The notes beneath the pieces are model-generated. The model was not told the DNA's origin, made no database searches, and worked only from the letters and a program-made list of their open reading frames with translations. A stretch of DNA of 64,000 bases, taken from contig OZ021725.1 of NCBI GenBank assembly GCA_963978545.1, forward strand, positions 12,539,197 through 12,603,196, read 5' to 3'. Source of the DNA: Linyphia triangularis. Taxonomy: Eukaryota; Arthropoda; Arachnida; Araneae; Linyphiidae. Position numbers and translations under genes: made by a program. This document shows, piece by piece, positions 45,498-59,115 of this stretch; position 1 is the stretch's first letter; each line of letters begins with the position of its first letter.

Positions 45498-45834
45498 TGA
45501 CGTCACAGTGGGAATGACGTCATAATGTGTTTTATATTAAAGTTTTGAGTGAGGGCAACACTTTTTTTTAGTTTCGGTTTATCTTTCAGACGGAGTTGAG
45601 TTGTTCTAGGACTGCTTCTTAATAAGAACGTTATGGTGATAGGTTTTTATTGCGTGAAGTCACAGTAGATATGACGTCATAATTTGTTTTATATCAAAGT
45701 TTTGAGCGGTGGCAACACTTTTTAGTGTCGATTTACCTTTAAGATGGAGCTGAATTGTTCTAGGGCTGCTTCTAAACGAATAAGTTAGAGTGATAGGTAT
45801 TTTTACTAATGACGTCACAGTGGGTATGACGTCA
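45498..45834. promoter_or_regulatory. CRE cluster, left arm
   Basis: Five perfect TGACGTCA sites at 45498, 45515, 45672, 45810 and 45827, in ~150-185 bp units that also repeat gagttgagttgttctag and ttatatcaaagttttgag. A sixth site is at 47180. TGACGTCA is the CREB/ATF binding site of animal cells. Confidence 0.85.
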
Positions 45835-46698
45835 TTCTATGTTAAGATTTACGTTTTAAGTGGTGATAACATTGGATATATACCAAATTTAGTTTTCAGG
45901 TGTTGGCAACGAGTTCTGATCGGTCAGCTAAATGCTCGCTTGTGACTGATAAGTTTTAAACATGTGACCAAAAGTTAACTCCTGATTGACTGTTTGGTTT
46001 TCTAGCGAGTTACTTACATATCCTTTAGCCAAGTTAAAATACCTGCAACAAAGTTACACAAAAAAAAAAAATGTTAAATTTGAAAAGTTAATAAAAGGAA
46101 GGCCATTTGCTAAGGGTCTAAAGAACCCTAACCCCGAGCTACACGTGACATTTCAATATTTTACCAAACAATTGTTAAAATATCGACTATCGGACGTTGC
46201 CTTCATGGTAACTCATCTACCCACCCCCCCTTCCCTAACTAATTTTGAATAAGTTAAGACTTTAGAATTACAATTAATAAATTTTGAAAAATTATTTATT
46301 AAAGGTGAGGACCCACCTCCAGCCCGATACCTCTTTTAGGAAGAATTGGTACCGCCTCACTCCACCCTATCAACAAAAAAACAAAAAAAAACTTATTTCA
46401 AAGAACGTATATTTCCTTGAAATATGAGGTCACTAACCAACCATCCAATAATATCTTTTAAGAAGACATCATTACCTTAAATCCTAAACAATTTTAAATT
46501 TTAAAAAATCTGAAAAGAAGACTTGTGAGAACGTATATTTCTCTCATGAATTAAATTTAATGATCACATACAAAATCCTGAAAAAAAAAATAAACGTTAA
46601 ATAAGTTTTTAAAAATTTAGTTAAAGTAATATTTTAGTTAAATTAAGGCTTAAAGAGATAAAAAAAAAAAAAAAAAAATTAAGGATTAAATGAATGAT

Positions 46699-46854
46699 TT
46701 AAGGAATTTTGAAGTGACCATAGGCATAGCTGGTTATGCCATCTTCCAGCAGATACCGCTTGTCGTCATAGGCCGACAAGGCTCTCTTGGTTTGTTGGAG
46801 TGAGAAGATGTTTAAAAATTCACTTACCGAATAATCGAAACGAAATCTGCGAAG
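46699..46854 (-). pseudogene. Relic of Polinton-type protein-primed DNA polymerase C-terminus
   Basis: A 51-codon open segment ending in TAA at 46699, with SAYDDKRYLLEDGITSYAYGHF. This is the conserved end I associate with Polinton/adintovirus PolB proteins (DDKRYxLxDGxxTxAYGH). It reads toward the left terminus. The matching position in the right arm is deleted. Frame is closed upstream by TAG, so only the tail remains. Confidence 0.7.
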
Positions 46855-46986
46855 CTAAAATAACTGTGAATAACTACACAAGTACGAACAAAATCGCGAT
46901 GAGAAAAAAAAAAACACGAAGTATTAAACACGTCTTTCACACTCAGGTATCTAAGTAGAAATGGCGAGACGGCAACCGGTAGCGTC

Positions 46987-47024
46987 TATATATGAAGGGT
47001 GATCACGTGACTTCACCGACCAAT
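46987..47024 (-). promoter_or_regulatory. Promoter-like block (TATA, E-box, CCAAT)
   Basis: TATATAT at 46987-46993, CACGTG at 47004-47009 and CCAAT at 47020-47024. Read on the minus strand this is CCAAT-box, E-box, TATA, firing toward the PolB relic. The same block is mirrored near 57953-57990. Confidence 0.5.
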
Positions 47025-47289
47025 CAGGTTTCACGGTAGAGGGTGCTACTGACTATCGACCCGTCAGAAGGGAGGGGAGCGAGACTAGGGATGTTTCAAC
47101 ACGCTTCAACGCGTTTGCGAGTTGAGTTGTTGTGTAACGATCTTGCTTGAAACAGTTAAAGTGATAGATAATTTGTTCGTGACGTCATAGTGTAGCGAAT
47201 GGGTTTTTAGCGTAGACAGTTGTTGCAATTGGAGTAATTATGATATTTATTAAATATAAAGATAATATTTAGTAATAATTATCAGATTT

Positions 47290-48590
47290 TATTATTATTA
47301 TTATAAAAAATAAACTTATAAAAAAAGTGAACGTGAAAATTTACTTTACGAATAAAAATCATGTCTTTAAAATGTGTACGAATATCACTAAATAAGAGAA
47401 AAAAGTAACTTACTTAAAATTTCTAAGATAAATATTTAACCTTTACGCGAAAATTCCCTTCATGTATAAAAATCACGACTTTAAAATATAACATGCAAGA
47501 GAAAAGTAACGTACTTAAACTTTCTACGACAAATAACTTTAACATTAACGTAAAATTTTACTTTACACATAAAAATCCCGATATTAAAATATGTAGAAAT
47601 ATCGCTAAATAAAAGAAAAAAAAGTAACACACTTAAACTTTGTACGACAAATAACTTTGACATTAACGTAAAAAATGTTCTTCACATATAAAAATCACGA
47701 CTTTAAAATGTGACGTGTAAGAAGAATTAGCATACTTAAAATTTCTACGACAAATAAATTTAACCTTTACGCGAAAATTTACTATATACATAAAAATCAT
47801 GTCTTTAAAATATGTAAAAATATTGCTAAATAAAAGAAGAAAAAAAACTAACATACTTAAACTTTGCACGACAAATAACTTTAGCATTAACGTAAAAAAT
47901 TACTTCACATATAAAAATCACGACATTAAAATGTGACATGTAAGAAGAATTAGCATACTTAAAATTTCTACGATAAATAATTTTAACATTTGAGTGAAAA
48001 TTTACTACATATATAAAAATCATGTATTTCAAATGTGTAAGAATAACGCTAAATTAGAGAAAAAGAAATACTAAAAATTTATAAGGTAAGGAATTGAAAC
48101 AATATGCGAAAATTTATTTCACGCATAAAATTTTTATCTTTAAAATGTGTAAGAATAATGCTAAATTAGAGAAGAAAAAAATAACATACTTAAACTTTCT
48201 TCGACAACAATTTAAACAATACGCGACATTTTCATACACAATTACTTTCTTAGGTTAATGTTAAATAATGGGAAATTTAACAGAATAAAAATTTCAAAGA
48301 TAAAGAATTTTAACCTTTACACGAAAATTTACCTCACAAAAATATCATATCCTTAAACTTTAACGTGACAATTTACTCTTCATATACAATTAAACTCTTA
48401 GGTTAATGTTAAATAAGAAAAAAAAATAATATACTTAAAATTTCTAAGATAAACATAACGTAAAAATTTCGTATCATGTGTTTAAAATGTAACATATAAG
48501 AGAAAAAAAACTAACATACTTGAACTTTCTATAGCAAAGAATTTAAGCATTAGCGTAAAAATTCACTTTACATATAAAATTCACATCTTT
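47290..48590. repeat. Degenerate tandem repeats in left arm
   Basis: Units of roughly 130-190 bp with the order aaaatcacgactttaaaatgt, agcatacttaaaatttctacgac, aaataacttt and ttaacgtaaaa. About eight diverged copies. Mirrored at 56387-57687. Confidence 0.8.
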
Positions 48591-48599
48591 AAATGGGAA

Positions 48600-48900
48600 G
48601 ATAAGCAGGTGACGGTAATTAGCCAATCAGGGTAGCGGTAGGTGATACGCCATTCACCGGCATTTTTAGATCGGAGGATGAGTCACGCTAAAACTTGTTG
48701 GAACAGGTCGGGAGATTTGTACAGCAAGAACAACAGCATCGACGCGCAAGCAGCGGGTGATGCTGTGATGTGTCAGCAGGTCTTTGAGATTATCGTTTTC
48801 CTACTTTGCCGTTTTCATAATGAAATGTTTGTGAAAACTTGGAATGAATAAAGTGGATTTCAAAGACATATTAGTAAGTGAAGGTAGAATTCGCATGGAC
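48600..48900. other. GC-richer island in left arm
   Basis: CCAAT at 48622-48628 and an open frame from ATG 48678 to 48851 (MSHAKTCWNRSGDLYS). It stands out from the AT-rich surroundings and is preserved in both arms (mirror 56077-56377). It could be an exon or promoter fragment; no homology seen. Confidence 0.35.
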
Positions 48901-51900
48901 TTTCTTCCAAAAAGTATGATTCACTTGGAGAATTTAAGATCATTTCTACTTGAAAACTTTTCTATTATTTAAAACATTGAATATTGTTCAAACTCAGTGG
49001 GATTATATGCTACAATACGGGTAAAACTTAACAAAATTGTTACATAGAAGAAAAATAGTAAGAGATTTAAAATAAATATTAGTTATAGATACTCCAAAGA
49101 AAAAATTTCACCTCTACTTTTCAATCGGAAAATCAATACAAGTTGGAAATTTATGTTACTTCAAGAAAGACTTAGACAATTTACTTTGTAATAATATACG
49201 TTAAGGTGTCGTATTAACTCGTGCAATACATGCTGACTAAGGTTTATTTTACTTGAAAGGTGAATTGGGGGAAAATATTAAATAAATTGTAGATATTAAA
49301 TACATTATAGATATGCATTCAAGTTTTGAAAATCACCTGCAAGACTTTTAAAACATCTTAAGATAAATTGAAAGAAACTTTTTATACTCTGAAAGGAAAT
49401 CACAAGTAATTTAGTTAACTTTTTTCATGGTAACACTCATATTCAACGACATGTTTTTAAAATTTAACCTTCTTTACATGATAATAGTTATAAATTTTTT
49501 CAATCTCAGATGCGATATACTATTATTTCTAACATATATGTTACGAATTGTGTAAAGTTTTTAAAAGAGTATATGCAAATCACCAATCAGAAACATAAAA
49601 ATCTAACATCAATCAAACACACTAAAATAATAAGATATTTTCCTTAGTGGAAATAGTTAACTACTCATGTGATGGAATGTACTTAGAAAATTTAAATACT
49701 GAAAAAAGTTTGCTAGGCAAACTTAAAGAATATATATTTTTTTTTCTTGTGAAAAACTAGCATAAATTTGAGAAATATAGAGTTTGTTACTACGTAAAAT
49801 TGAACATCATCTGGACAAACTAAATTATACATGAATTTTTTTTTATTTGAGAGGTGCTGACAATATATCATTAATACAGAGATTTTTAACTTCCACCCAT
49901 AATTTCTAAATAACTTATACATAAATTTCAGAAAACTGAAACGGAATGTGTTTTACAAGACGCTTATTTTGTAAGATGAATATTCAATATTAATATAACT
50001 GAGCAAAGTTCATTACGGAAAAAACTTGTAAAAGATACTTATATTTTGAAAATAGTTTGAAATATCCTTTTAAATTTATGAATGCTCGCTTTCGAAAGAC
50101 ACAAATAAAACTGATATTACACATGATAATTAACACATGCATAACATTAATCAAACAAAGTGGAATTTTTATTGCTTGTGACCGATAACTTTTCAGTGAA
50201 GTAGAACTTACATAGGAAATTTGTGCAAACTTTTTCAACTTTTAAACCAAGTATTATGTAAAATTATAACTTACGATAGGAAATAGCACACTTCAGAATC
50301 GGAACAAGTCTTCTAGTTAAGCTAAATTTATTTCTCAAGGAATTGAAAGCATACCAGACAAGTCCTTATCATTTCGCATCTTTTCTCATGTTGCAAGAAG
50401 ACATACTTTGTAAAAGATCGTCGTTGCACTTAACAAAAATCAGTAAAAATAAATGTATTTTCTATGGCAAAGATAAAACTTCACAACTTAATTACTGAAA
50501 TTTAGCTAAGTTGCATATGGTTTATTCACATAACTCGCATATGCTTCGAATGTTGAAATATATTTGTCAGTTGAAATCAAACTAATCGAAAATAAATGCT
50601 ACCTACATTTTCAAGTCGGAAATTACTATTAAATAAACTTTACATGTAAAACATTGTCATGTTAAAAAGAAAAATCTACAAAAATGTAAATGATAATTTT
50701 ACTGTTGGTACATAAATGATGAATAATTTATGATTTTATTCTAGGCAAACGTTTTATTGTCTAACAGAGAACTTAAACTTTAGCAGAAAAATAAAAAAAT
50801 ACAATTTTTATATCCTATCATGCTTGTCGAAAATTGAATTTATTAGCTGTTGTAATAGATTTTTATTGTCCAAATTTCTATAGTTTTTCTTCCCGGTGCA
50901 ATAAAATTAAGTTCATGTGTAATGATTAGGGTTTTTTTTTATTTTTTTTTATTTTTTTTTTTATGAATCTTATAAATTTAATGAAATTATTATGACCTAA
51001 GAGATTGAGTGAACTGAATAAATCAATGATGTAAATTTAAACAGTGACTTGAACTGATACATACTATAACTGTAAAGAAGTATGACAAAGTGATAGATGA
51101 AGTAAAAATAGAAGTTGAATGAAATGTGTTGAAAAAAGTTGAAGACGACAAGAAATTCGTAATTGAGAATTATCATTGACTTATATTAACTTCGTTTTTC
51201 TTGCTTATGACAAGAAAATACACTCTTTCTTATTAAGAACCAACTTGATATCTTATCATAGAATGACAATGATGAAATATCTATACATTAAAAAAAAAAT
51301 ACCAAACTTAGACATAGCAAATTTCTTGAAATTCATGTATAATGTGAGAAGTTTTACTGGAAATATAGAAGATACAACATTGAAAGATGTGAATGTTTCG
51401 AAGTACTTTATCAGAAATAAAAAAAAAATGCGCTGAGATTCGCTATAAAAAGATTTAGGAGAAAGTTTAAACAAAATTTAAAATCAAACATACTTTTAAA
51501 TGGGAACACATATATTAAAACTATAGCACATTAAACAATTTATATTACGCCATCTCAGTTGTATCAAACTGAATAACATGAAAAACAACCACAAACTGAA
51601 TAAACATGAAAATTATCAATATATGTGGAAAAGTTTCCTTTTTTCACATATAAAAAAAATAACACATTGACGTACGTTAAGATCACGAAACATGCATAAT
51701 CATATACCGATAAGAGCAACCAATGTTGCGGGGAGATATTCACATGATGGTCAATATCCCATGAATAAATTGATTGATTGAATTTCTAATGCTAATTCCA
51801 ATAGTATTCCACGTAACTTCAACTTCATATGTTACACTATAGATATATTTATTTTTCAAATATATTGACTTTCGAAAAATCATCCTTCAATATAAGAATG

Positions 51901-52466
51901 ATCATAGTAAGAATAAAAGAAAAGATACTAAGCATTGATTTAAAGTGTATTTATTTCAACTTAGCAACAAATCATATGCTTGAAACGAAAATTGCTTCGA
52001 ACCAAAGTATAACCATCCAATTTCATTGATTCCTACAAGGACATTTTTCTCATCTAGTAATTGAATTTTTTTTTCTCATACACATTATAAGTGATGTCCA
52101 ATCAGGTGTAGAATAGTTGAAGATATCCGACCTCTTTCTAAATATTAATAAGTCACTGTTGAAAAACTTATAAAAATTTCAATTTACACTTAAAGTTTTT
52201 TTTTATATATATATTTCAAAGAATTTTTTCAAATCAATATGTATATTTAAATACTGAAACTTATTCACTTCAATAAATGTATGTTTAAGTTATAAAACTC
52301 TTCGTATGTATTGAAAAATTGTAACTTTTCGTCTTCTTCGTATAAATCGATAACGTATACACTAGTTCTTCATCAAATAATCTTCTAAGTAAATCTTTCA
52401 AAGCTAAAAACATACTTATAGCTTTGCATTTGTAACAAGTTAAATTGTACATGTTTCATGTGAAAG

Positions 52467-52511
52467 TTACAAAATTTCAGATATTTTCATGGAAAACATA
52501 TAAAATTTTAA
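52467..52511. other. Spacer at the centre of the palindrome
   Basis: About 45 bp not paired between arms; the bases just outside differ slightly (catgtgaa against ctcgtgaa). Confidence 0.8.
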
Positions 52512-55500
52512 TTTCACGAGAAACATGTACAATTTAACATGTTCAAATGCAAAGCTATAAGTATGTTTTTAGCTTTGAAAGATTTACTTAGAAGATTATT
52601 TGATGAAGAACTAGTGTATACGTTATCGATTTATACGAAGAAGACGAAAAGTTACAATTTTTCAATACATACGAAGAGTTTTATAACTTAAACATACATT
52701 TATTGAAGTGAATAAGTTTCAGTATTTAAATATACATATTGATTTGAAAAAATTCTTTGAAATATATATATAAAAAAAAACTTTAAGTGTAAATTGAAAT
52801 TTTTATAAGTTTTTCAACAGTGACTTATTAATATTTAGAAAGAGGTCGGATATCTTCAACTATTCTACACCTGATTGGACATCACTTATAATGTGTATGA
52901 GAAAAAAAAAATTCAATTACTAGATGAGAAAAATGTCCTTGTAGGAATCAATGAAATTGGATGGTTATACTTTGGTTCGAAGCAATTTTCGTTTCAAGCA
53001 TATGATTTGTTGCTAAGTTGAAATAAATACACTTTAAATCAATGCTTAGTATCTTTTCTTTTATTCTTACTATGATCATTCTTATATTGAAGGATGATTT
53101 TTCGAAAGTCAATATATTTGAAAAATAAATATATCTATAGTGTAACATATGAAGTTGAAGTTACGTGGAATACTATTGGAATTAGCATTAGAAATTCAAT
53201 CAATCAATTTATTCATGGGATATTGACCATCATGTGAATATCTCCCCGCAACATTGGTTGCTCTTATCGGTATATGATTATGCATGTTTCGTGATCTTAA
53301 CGTACGTCAATGTGTTATTTTTTTTATATGTGAAAAAAGGAAACTTTTCCACATATATTGATAATTTTCATGTTTATTCAGTTTGTGGTTGTTTTTCATG
53401 TTATTCAGTTTGATACAACTGAGATGGCGTAATATAAATTGTTTAATGTGCTATAGTTTTAATATATGTGTTCCCATTTAAAAGTATGTTTGATTTTAAA
53501 TTTTGTTTAAACTTTCTCCTAAATCTTTTTATAGCGAATCTCAGCGCATTTTTTTTTTATTTCTGATAAAGTACTTCGAAACATTCACATCTTTCAATGT
53601 TGTATCTTCTATATTTCCAGTAAAACTTCTCACATTATACATGAATTTCAAGAAATTTGCTATGTCTAAGTTTGGTATTTTTTTTTTAATGTATAGATAT
53701 TTCATCATTGTCATTCTATGATAAGATATCAAGTTGGTTCTTAATAAGAAAGAGTGTATTTTCTTGTCATAAGCAAGAAAAACGAAGTTAATATAAGTCA
53801 ATGATAATTCTCAATTACGAATTTCTTGTCGTCTTCAACTTTTTTCAACACATTTCATTCAACTTCTATTTTTACTTCATCTATCACTTTGTCATACTTC
53901 TTTACAGTTATAGTATGTATCAGTTCAAGTCACTGTTTAAATTTACATCATTGATTTATTCAGTTCACTCAATCTCTTAGGTCATAATAATTTCATTAAA
54001 TTTATAAGATTCATAAAAAAAAAATAAAAAAAAATAAAAAAAAACCCTAATCATTACACATGAACTTAATTTTATTGCACCGGGAAGAAAAACTATAGAA
54101 ATTTGGACAATAAAAATCTATTACAACAGCTAATAAATTCAATTTTCGACAAGCATGATAGGATATAAAAATTGTATTTTTTTATTTTTCTGCTAAAGTT
54201 TAAGTTCTCTGTTAGACAATAAAACGTTTGCCTAGAATAAAATCATAAATTATTCATCATTTATGTACCAACAGTAAAATTATCATTTACATTTTTGTAG
54301 ATTTTTCTTTTTAACATGACAATGTTTTACATGTAAAGTTTATTTAATAGTAATTTCCGACTTGAAAATGTAGGTAGCATTTATTTTCGATTAGTTTGAT
54401 TTCAACTGACAAATATATTTCAACATTCGAAGCATATGCGAGTTATGTGAATAAACCATATGCAACTTAGCTAAATTTCAGTAATTAAGTTGTGAAGTTT
54501 TATCTTTGCCATAGAAAATACATTTATTTTTACTGATTTTTGTTAAGTGCAACGACGATCTTTTACAAAGTATGTCTTCTTGCAACATGAGAAAAGATGC
54601 GAAATGATAAGGACTTGTCTGGTATGCTTTCAATTCCTTGAGAAATAAATTTAGCTTAACTAGAAGACTTGTTCCGATTCTGAAGTGTGCTATTTCCTAT
54701 CGTAAGTTATAATTTTACATAATACTTGGTTTAAAAGTTGAAAAAGTTTGCACAAATTTCCTATGTAAGTTCTACTTCACTGAAAAGTTATCGGTCACAA
54801 GCAATAAAAATTCCACTTTGTTTGATTAATGTTATGCATGTGTTAATTATCATGTGTAATATCAGTTTTATTTGTGTCTTTCGAAAGCGAGCATTCATAA
54901 ATTTAAAAGGATATTTCAAACTATTTTCAAAATATAAGTATCTTTTACAAGTTTTTTCCGTAATGAACTTTGCTCAGTTATATTAATATTGAATATTCAT
55001 CTTACAAAATAAGCGTCTTGTAAAACACATTCCGTTTCAGTTTTCTGAAATTTATGTATAAGTTATTTAGAAATTATGGGTGGAAGTTAAAAATCTCTGT
55101 ATTAATGATATATTGTCAGCACCTCTCAAATAAAAAAAAATTCATGTATAATTTAGTTTGTCCAGATGATGTTCAATTTTACGTAGTAACAAACTCTATA
55201 TTTCTCAAATTTATGCTAGTTTTTCACAAGAAAAAAAAATATATATTCTTTAAGTTTGCCTAGCAAACTTTTTTCAGTATTTAAATTTTCTAAGTACATT
55301 CCATCACATGAGTAGTTAACTATTTCCACTAAGGAAAATATCTTATTATTTTAGTGTGTTTGATTGATGTTAGATTTTTATGTTTCTGATTGGTGATTTG
55401 CATATACTCTTTTAAAAACTTTACACAATTCGTAACATATATGTTAGAAATAATAGTATATCGCATCTGAGATTGAAAAAATTTATAACTATTATCATGT

Positions 55501-58500
55501 AAAGAAGGTTAAATTTTAAAAACATGTCGTTGAATATGAGTGTTACCATGAAAAAAGTTAACTAAATTACTTGTGATTTCCTTTCAGAGTATAAAAAGTT
55601 TCTTTCAATTTATCTTAAGATGTTTTAAAAGTCTTGCAGGTGATTTTCAAAACTTGAATGCATATCTACAATGTATTTAATATCTACAATTTATTTAATA
55701 TTTTCCCCCAATTCACCTTTCAAGTAAAATAAACCTTAGTCAGCATGTATTGCACGAGTTAATACGACACCTTAACGTATATTATTACAAAGTAAATTGT
55801 CTAAGTCTTTCTTGAAGTAACATAAATTTCCAACTTGTATTGATTTTCCGATTGAAAAGTAGAGGTGAAATTTTTTCTTTGGAGTATCTATAACTAATAT
55901 TTATTTTAAATCTCTTACTATTTTTCTTCTATGTAACAATTTTGTTAAGTTTTACCCGTATTGTAGCATATAATCCCACTGAGTTTGAACAATATTCAAT
56001 GTTTTAAATAATAGAAAAGTTTTCAAGTAGAAATGATCTTAAATTCTCCAAGTGAATCATACTTTTTGGAAGAAAGTCCATGCGAATTCTACCTTCACTT
56101 ACTAATATGTCTTTGAAATCCACTTTATTCATTCCAAGTTTTCACAAACATTTCATTATGAAAACGGCAAAGTAGGAAAACGATAATCTCAAAGACCTGC
56201 TGACACATCACAGCATCACCCGCTGCTTGCGCGTCGATGCTGTTGTTCTTGCTGTACAAATCTCCCGACCTGTTCCAACAAGTTTTAGCGTGACTCATCC
56301 TCCGATCTAAAAATGCCGGTGAATGGCGTATCACCTACCGCTACCCTGATTGGCTAATTACCGTCACCTGCTTATCTTCCCATTTAAAGATGTGAATTTT
56401 ATATGTAAAGTGAATTTTTACGCTAATGCTTAAATTCTTTGCTATAGAAAGTTCAAGTATGTTAGTTTTTTTTCTCTTATATGTTACATTTTAAACACAT
56501 GATACGAAATTTTTACGTTATGTTTATCTTAGAAATTTTAAGTATATTATTTTTTTTTCTTATTTAACATTAACCTAAGAGTTTAATTGTATATGAAGAG
56601 TAAATTGTCACGTTAAAGTTTAAGGATATGATATTTTTGTGAGGTAAATTTTCGTGTAAAGGTTAAAATTCTTTATCTTTGAAATTTTTATTCTGTTAAA
56701 TTTCCCATTATTTAACATTAACCTAAGAAAGTAATTGTGTATGAAAATGTCGCGTATTGTTTAAATTGTTGTCGAAGAAAGTTTAAGTATGTTATTTTTT
56801 TCTTCTCTAATTTAGCATTATTCTTACACATTTTAAAGATAAAAATTTTATGCGTGAAATAAATTTTCGCATATTGTTTCAATTCCTTACCTTATAAATT
56901 TTTAGTATTTCTTTTTCTCTAATTTAGCGTTATTCTTACACATTTGAAATACATGATTTTTATATATGTAGTAAATTTTCACTCAAATGTTAAAATTATT
57001 TATCGTAGAAATTTTAAGTATGCTAATTCTTCTTACATGTCACATTTTAATGTCGTGATTTTTATATGTGAAGTAATTTTTTACGTTAATGCTAAAGTTA
57101 TTTGTCGTGCAAAGTTTAAGTATGTTAGTTTTTTTTCTTCTTTTATTTAGCAATATTTTTACATATTTTAAAGACATGATTTTTATGTATATAGTAAATT
57201 TTCGCGTAAAGGTTAAATTTATTTGTCGTAGAAATTTTAAGTATGCTAATTCTTCTTACACGTCACATTTTAAAGTCGTGATTTTTATATGTGAAGAACA
57301 TTTTTTACGTTAATGTCAAAGTTATTTGTCGTACAAAGTTTAAGTGTGTTACTTTTTTTTCTTTTATTTAGCGATATTTCTACATATTTTAATATCGGGA
57401 TTTTTATGTGTAAAGTAAAATTTTACGTTAATGTTAAAGTTATTTGTCGTAGAAAGTTTAAGTACGTTACTTTTCTCTTGCATGTTATATTTTAAAGTCG
57501 TGATTTTTATACATGAAGGGAATTTTCGCGTAAAGGTTAAATATTTATCTTAGAAATTTTAAGTAAGTTACTTTTTTCTCTTATTTAGTGATATTCGTAC
57601 ACATTTTAAAGACATGATTTTTATTCGTAAAGTAAATTTTCACGTTCACTTTTTTTATAAGTTTATTTTTTATAATAATAATAATAAAATCTGATAATTA
57701 TTACTAAATATTATCTTTATATTTAATAAATATCATAATTACTCCAATTGCAACAACTGTCTACGCTAAAAACCCATTCGCTACACTATGACGTCACGAA
57801 CAAATTATCTATCACTTTAACTGTTTCAAGCAAGATCGTTACACAACAACTCAACTCGCAAACGCGTTGAAGCGTGTTGAAACATCCCTAGTCTCGCTCC
57901 CCTCCCTTCTGACGGGTCGATAGTCAGTAGCATCCTCTACCGTGAAACCTGATTGGTCGGTGAAGTCACGTGATCACCCCTCATATATAGACGCTACCGG
58001 TTGCCGTCTCGGCATTTCTACTTAGATACCTGAGTGTGAAAGACGTGTTTAATACTTCGTGTTTTTTTTTTTCACAGATTTTTTTTTTTTTTTTTGTTAG
58101 GGTGGAGTGAGGCGGTACCAATTCTTCCTAAAAGAGGTATCGGGCTGGAGGTGGGTCCTCACCTTTAATAAATAATTTTTCAAAATTTATTAATTGTAAT
58201 TCTAAAGTCTTAACTTATTCAAAATTAGTTAGGGAAGGGGGGTGGGTAGATGAGTTACCATGAAGGCAACGTCCGATAGTCGATATTTTAACAATTGTTT
58301 GGTAAAATATTGAAATGTCACGTGTAGCTCGGGGTTAGGGTTCTTTAGACCCTTAGCAAATGGCCTTCCTTTTATTAACTTTTCAAATTTAACATTTTTT
58401 TTTTTTGTGTAACTTTGTTGCAGGTATTTTAACTTGGCTAAAGGATATGTAAGTAACTCGCTAGAAAACCAAACAGTCAATCAGGAGTTAACTTTTGGTC

Positions 58501-59109
58501 ACATGTTTAAAACTTATCAGTCACAAGCGAGCATTTAGCTGACCGATCAGAACTCGTTGCCAACACCTGAAAACTAAATTTGGTATATATCCAATGTTAT
58601 CACCACTTAAAACGTAAATCTTAACATAGAATGACGTCATACCCACTGTGACGTCATTAGTAAAAATACCTATCACTCTAACTTATTCGTTTAGAAGCAG
58701 CCCTAGAACAATTCAGCTCCATCTTAAAGGTAAATCGACACTAAAAAGTGTTGCCACCGCTCAAAACTTTGATATAAAACAAATTATGACGTCATATCTA
58801 CTGTGACTTCACGCAATAAAAACCTATCACCATAACGTTCTTATTAAGAAGCAGTCCTAGAACAACTCAACTCCGTCTGAAAGATAAACCGAAACTAAAA
58901 AAAAGTGTTGCCCTCACTCAAAACTTTAATATAAAACACATTATGACGTCATTCCCACTGTGACGTCATACACAAACAGCTTATAATGAAACTAAAACAA
59001 CAGCTGGAGGGGAACAACTCAACTCCCGGTCACGCCCCTTCCGGTCACGCCCCCATACCATACCATACCGCATACCGCCATGGCCCAGGACTGTCATTTT
59101 CTAACTACT
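52512..59109. repeat. Right arm of giant inverted repeat
   Basis: 6598 bp. It lacks the left-only segment: at 58068-58100 two T-runs sit where ~511 bp are present on the left. All other ORF-size readings on this arm are mirror copies of the left arm. Confidence 0.92.
58632..58968. promoter_or_regulatory. CRE cluster, right arm
   Basis: Mirror of 45498-45834: TGACGTCA at 58632, 58649, 58787, 58944 and 58961. Confidence 0.85.
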
Positions 59110-59115
59110 CCCGTA
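59110..59115. repeat. Target-site duplication CCCGTA, right copy
   Basis: Matches 45351-45356. Confidence 0.9.

Larger units (their letters stand above)
45357..52466. repeat. Left arm of giant inverted repeat
   Basis: 7110 bp. Positions up to ~46365 pair with the right arm at sum 104,466. Positions after ~46915 pair at sum 104,977. Near-identical apart from the left-only segment and scattered changes. Confidence 0.92.
45357..59109. mobile_element. 13.75-kb palindromic transposable element, probable Maverick/Polinton derivative
   Basis: The element begins AGTAGTTAG and ends CTAACTACT and is flanked by a 6-bp duplication. Left arm 45357-52466 and right arm 52512-59109 are reverse complements along their whole length, around a ~45-bp spacer. 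The arms differ by ~511 bp: a left-only segment (about 46366-46915) is collapsed to A-runs in the right arm. No intact gene; AT-rich, with degenerate tandem repeats, promoter-like motifs and one PolB relic. Polintons have 6-bp duplications, AG... termini and long TIRs, but not whole-element palindromes; IS3EU and Dada also make ~6-bp duplications. Confidence 0.85.

Noticed and set aside
45986..46252. 88-codon frame in the palindrome arm
   Set aside because: Starts only with TTG, appears in both arms as a mirror, and has no recognisable domain.
50938..53800. Mirror-image frames in the centre of the palindrome
   Set aside because: Short, AT-driven and identical on the opposite strand of the other arm. 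They show symmetry, not genes.
45357..59109. Palindrome as a pure assembly artefact
   Set aside because: The 6-bp duplication, exact mirrored termini and arm-specific 511-bp difference are not expected from a folded read. Some doubt remains until junction reads are checked.
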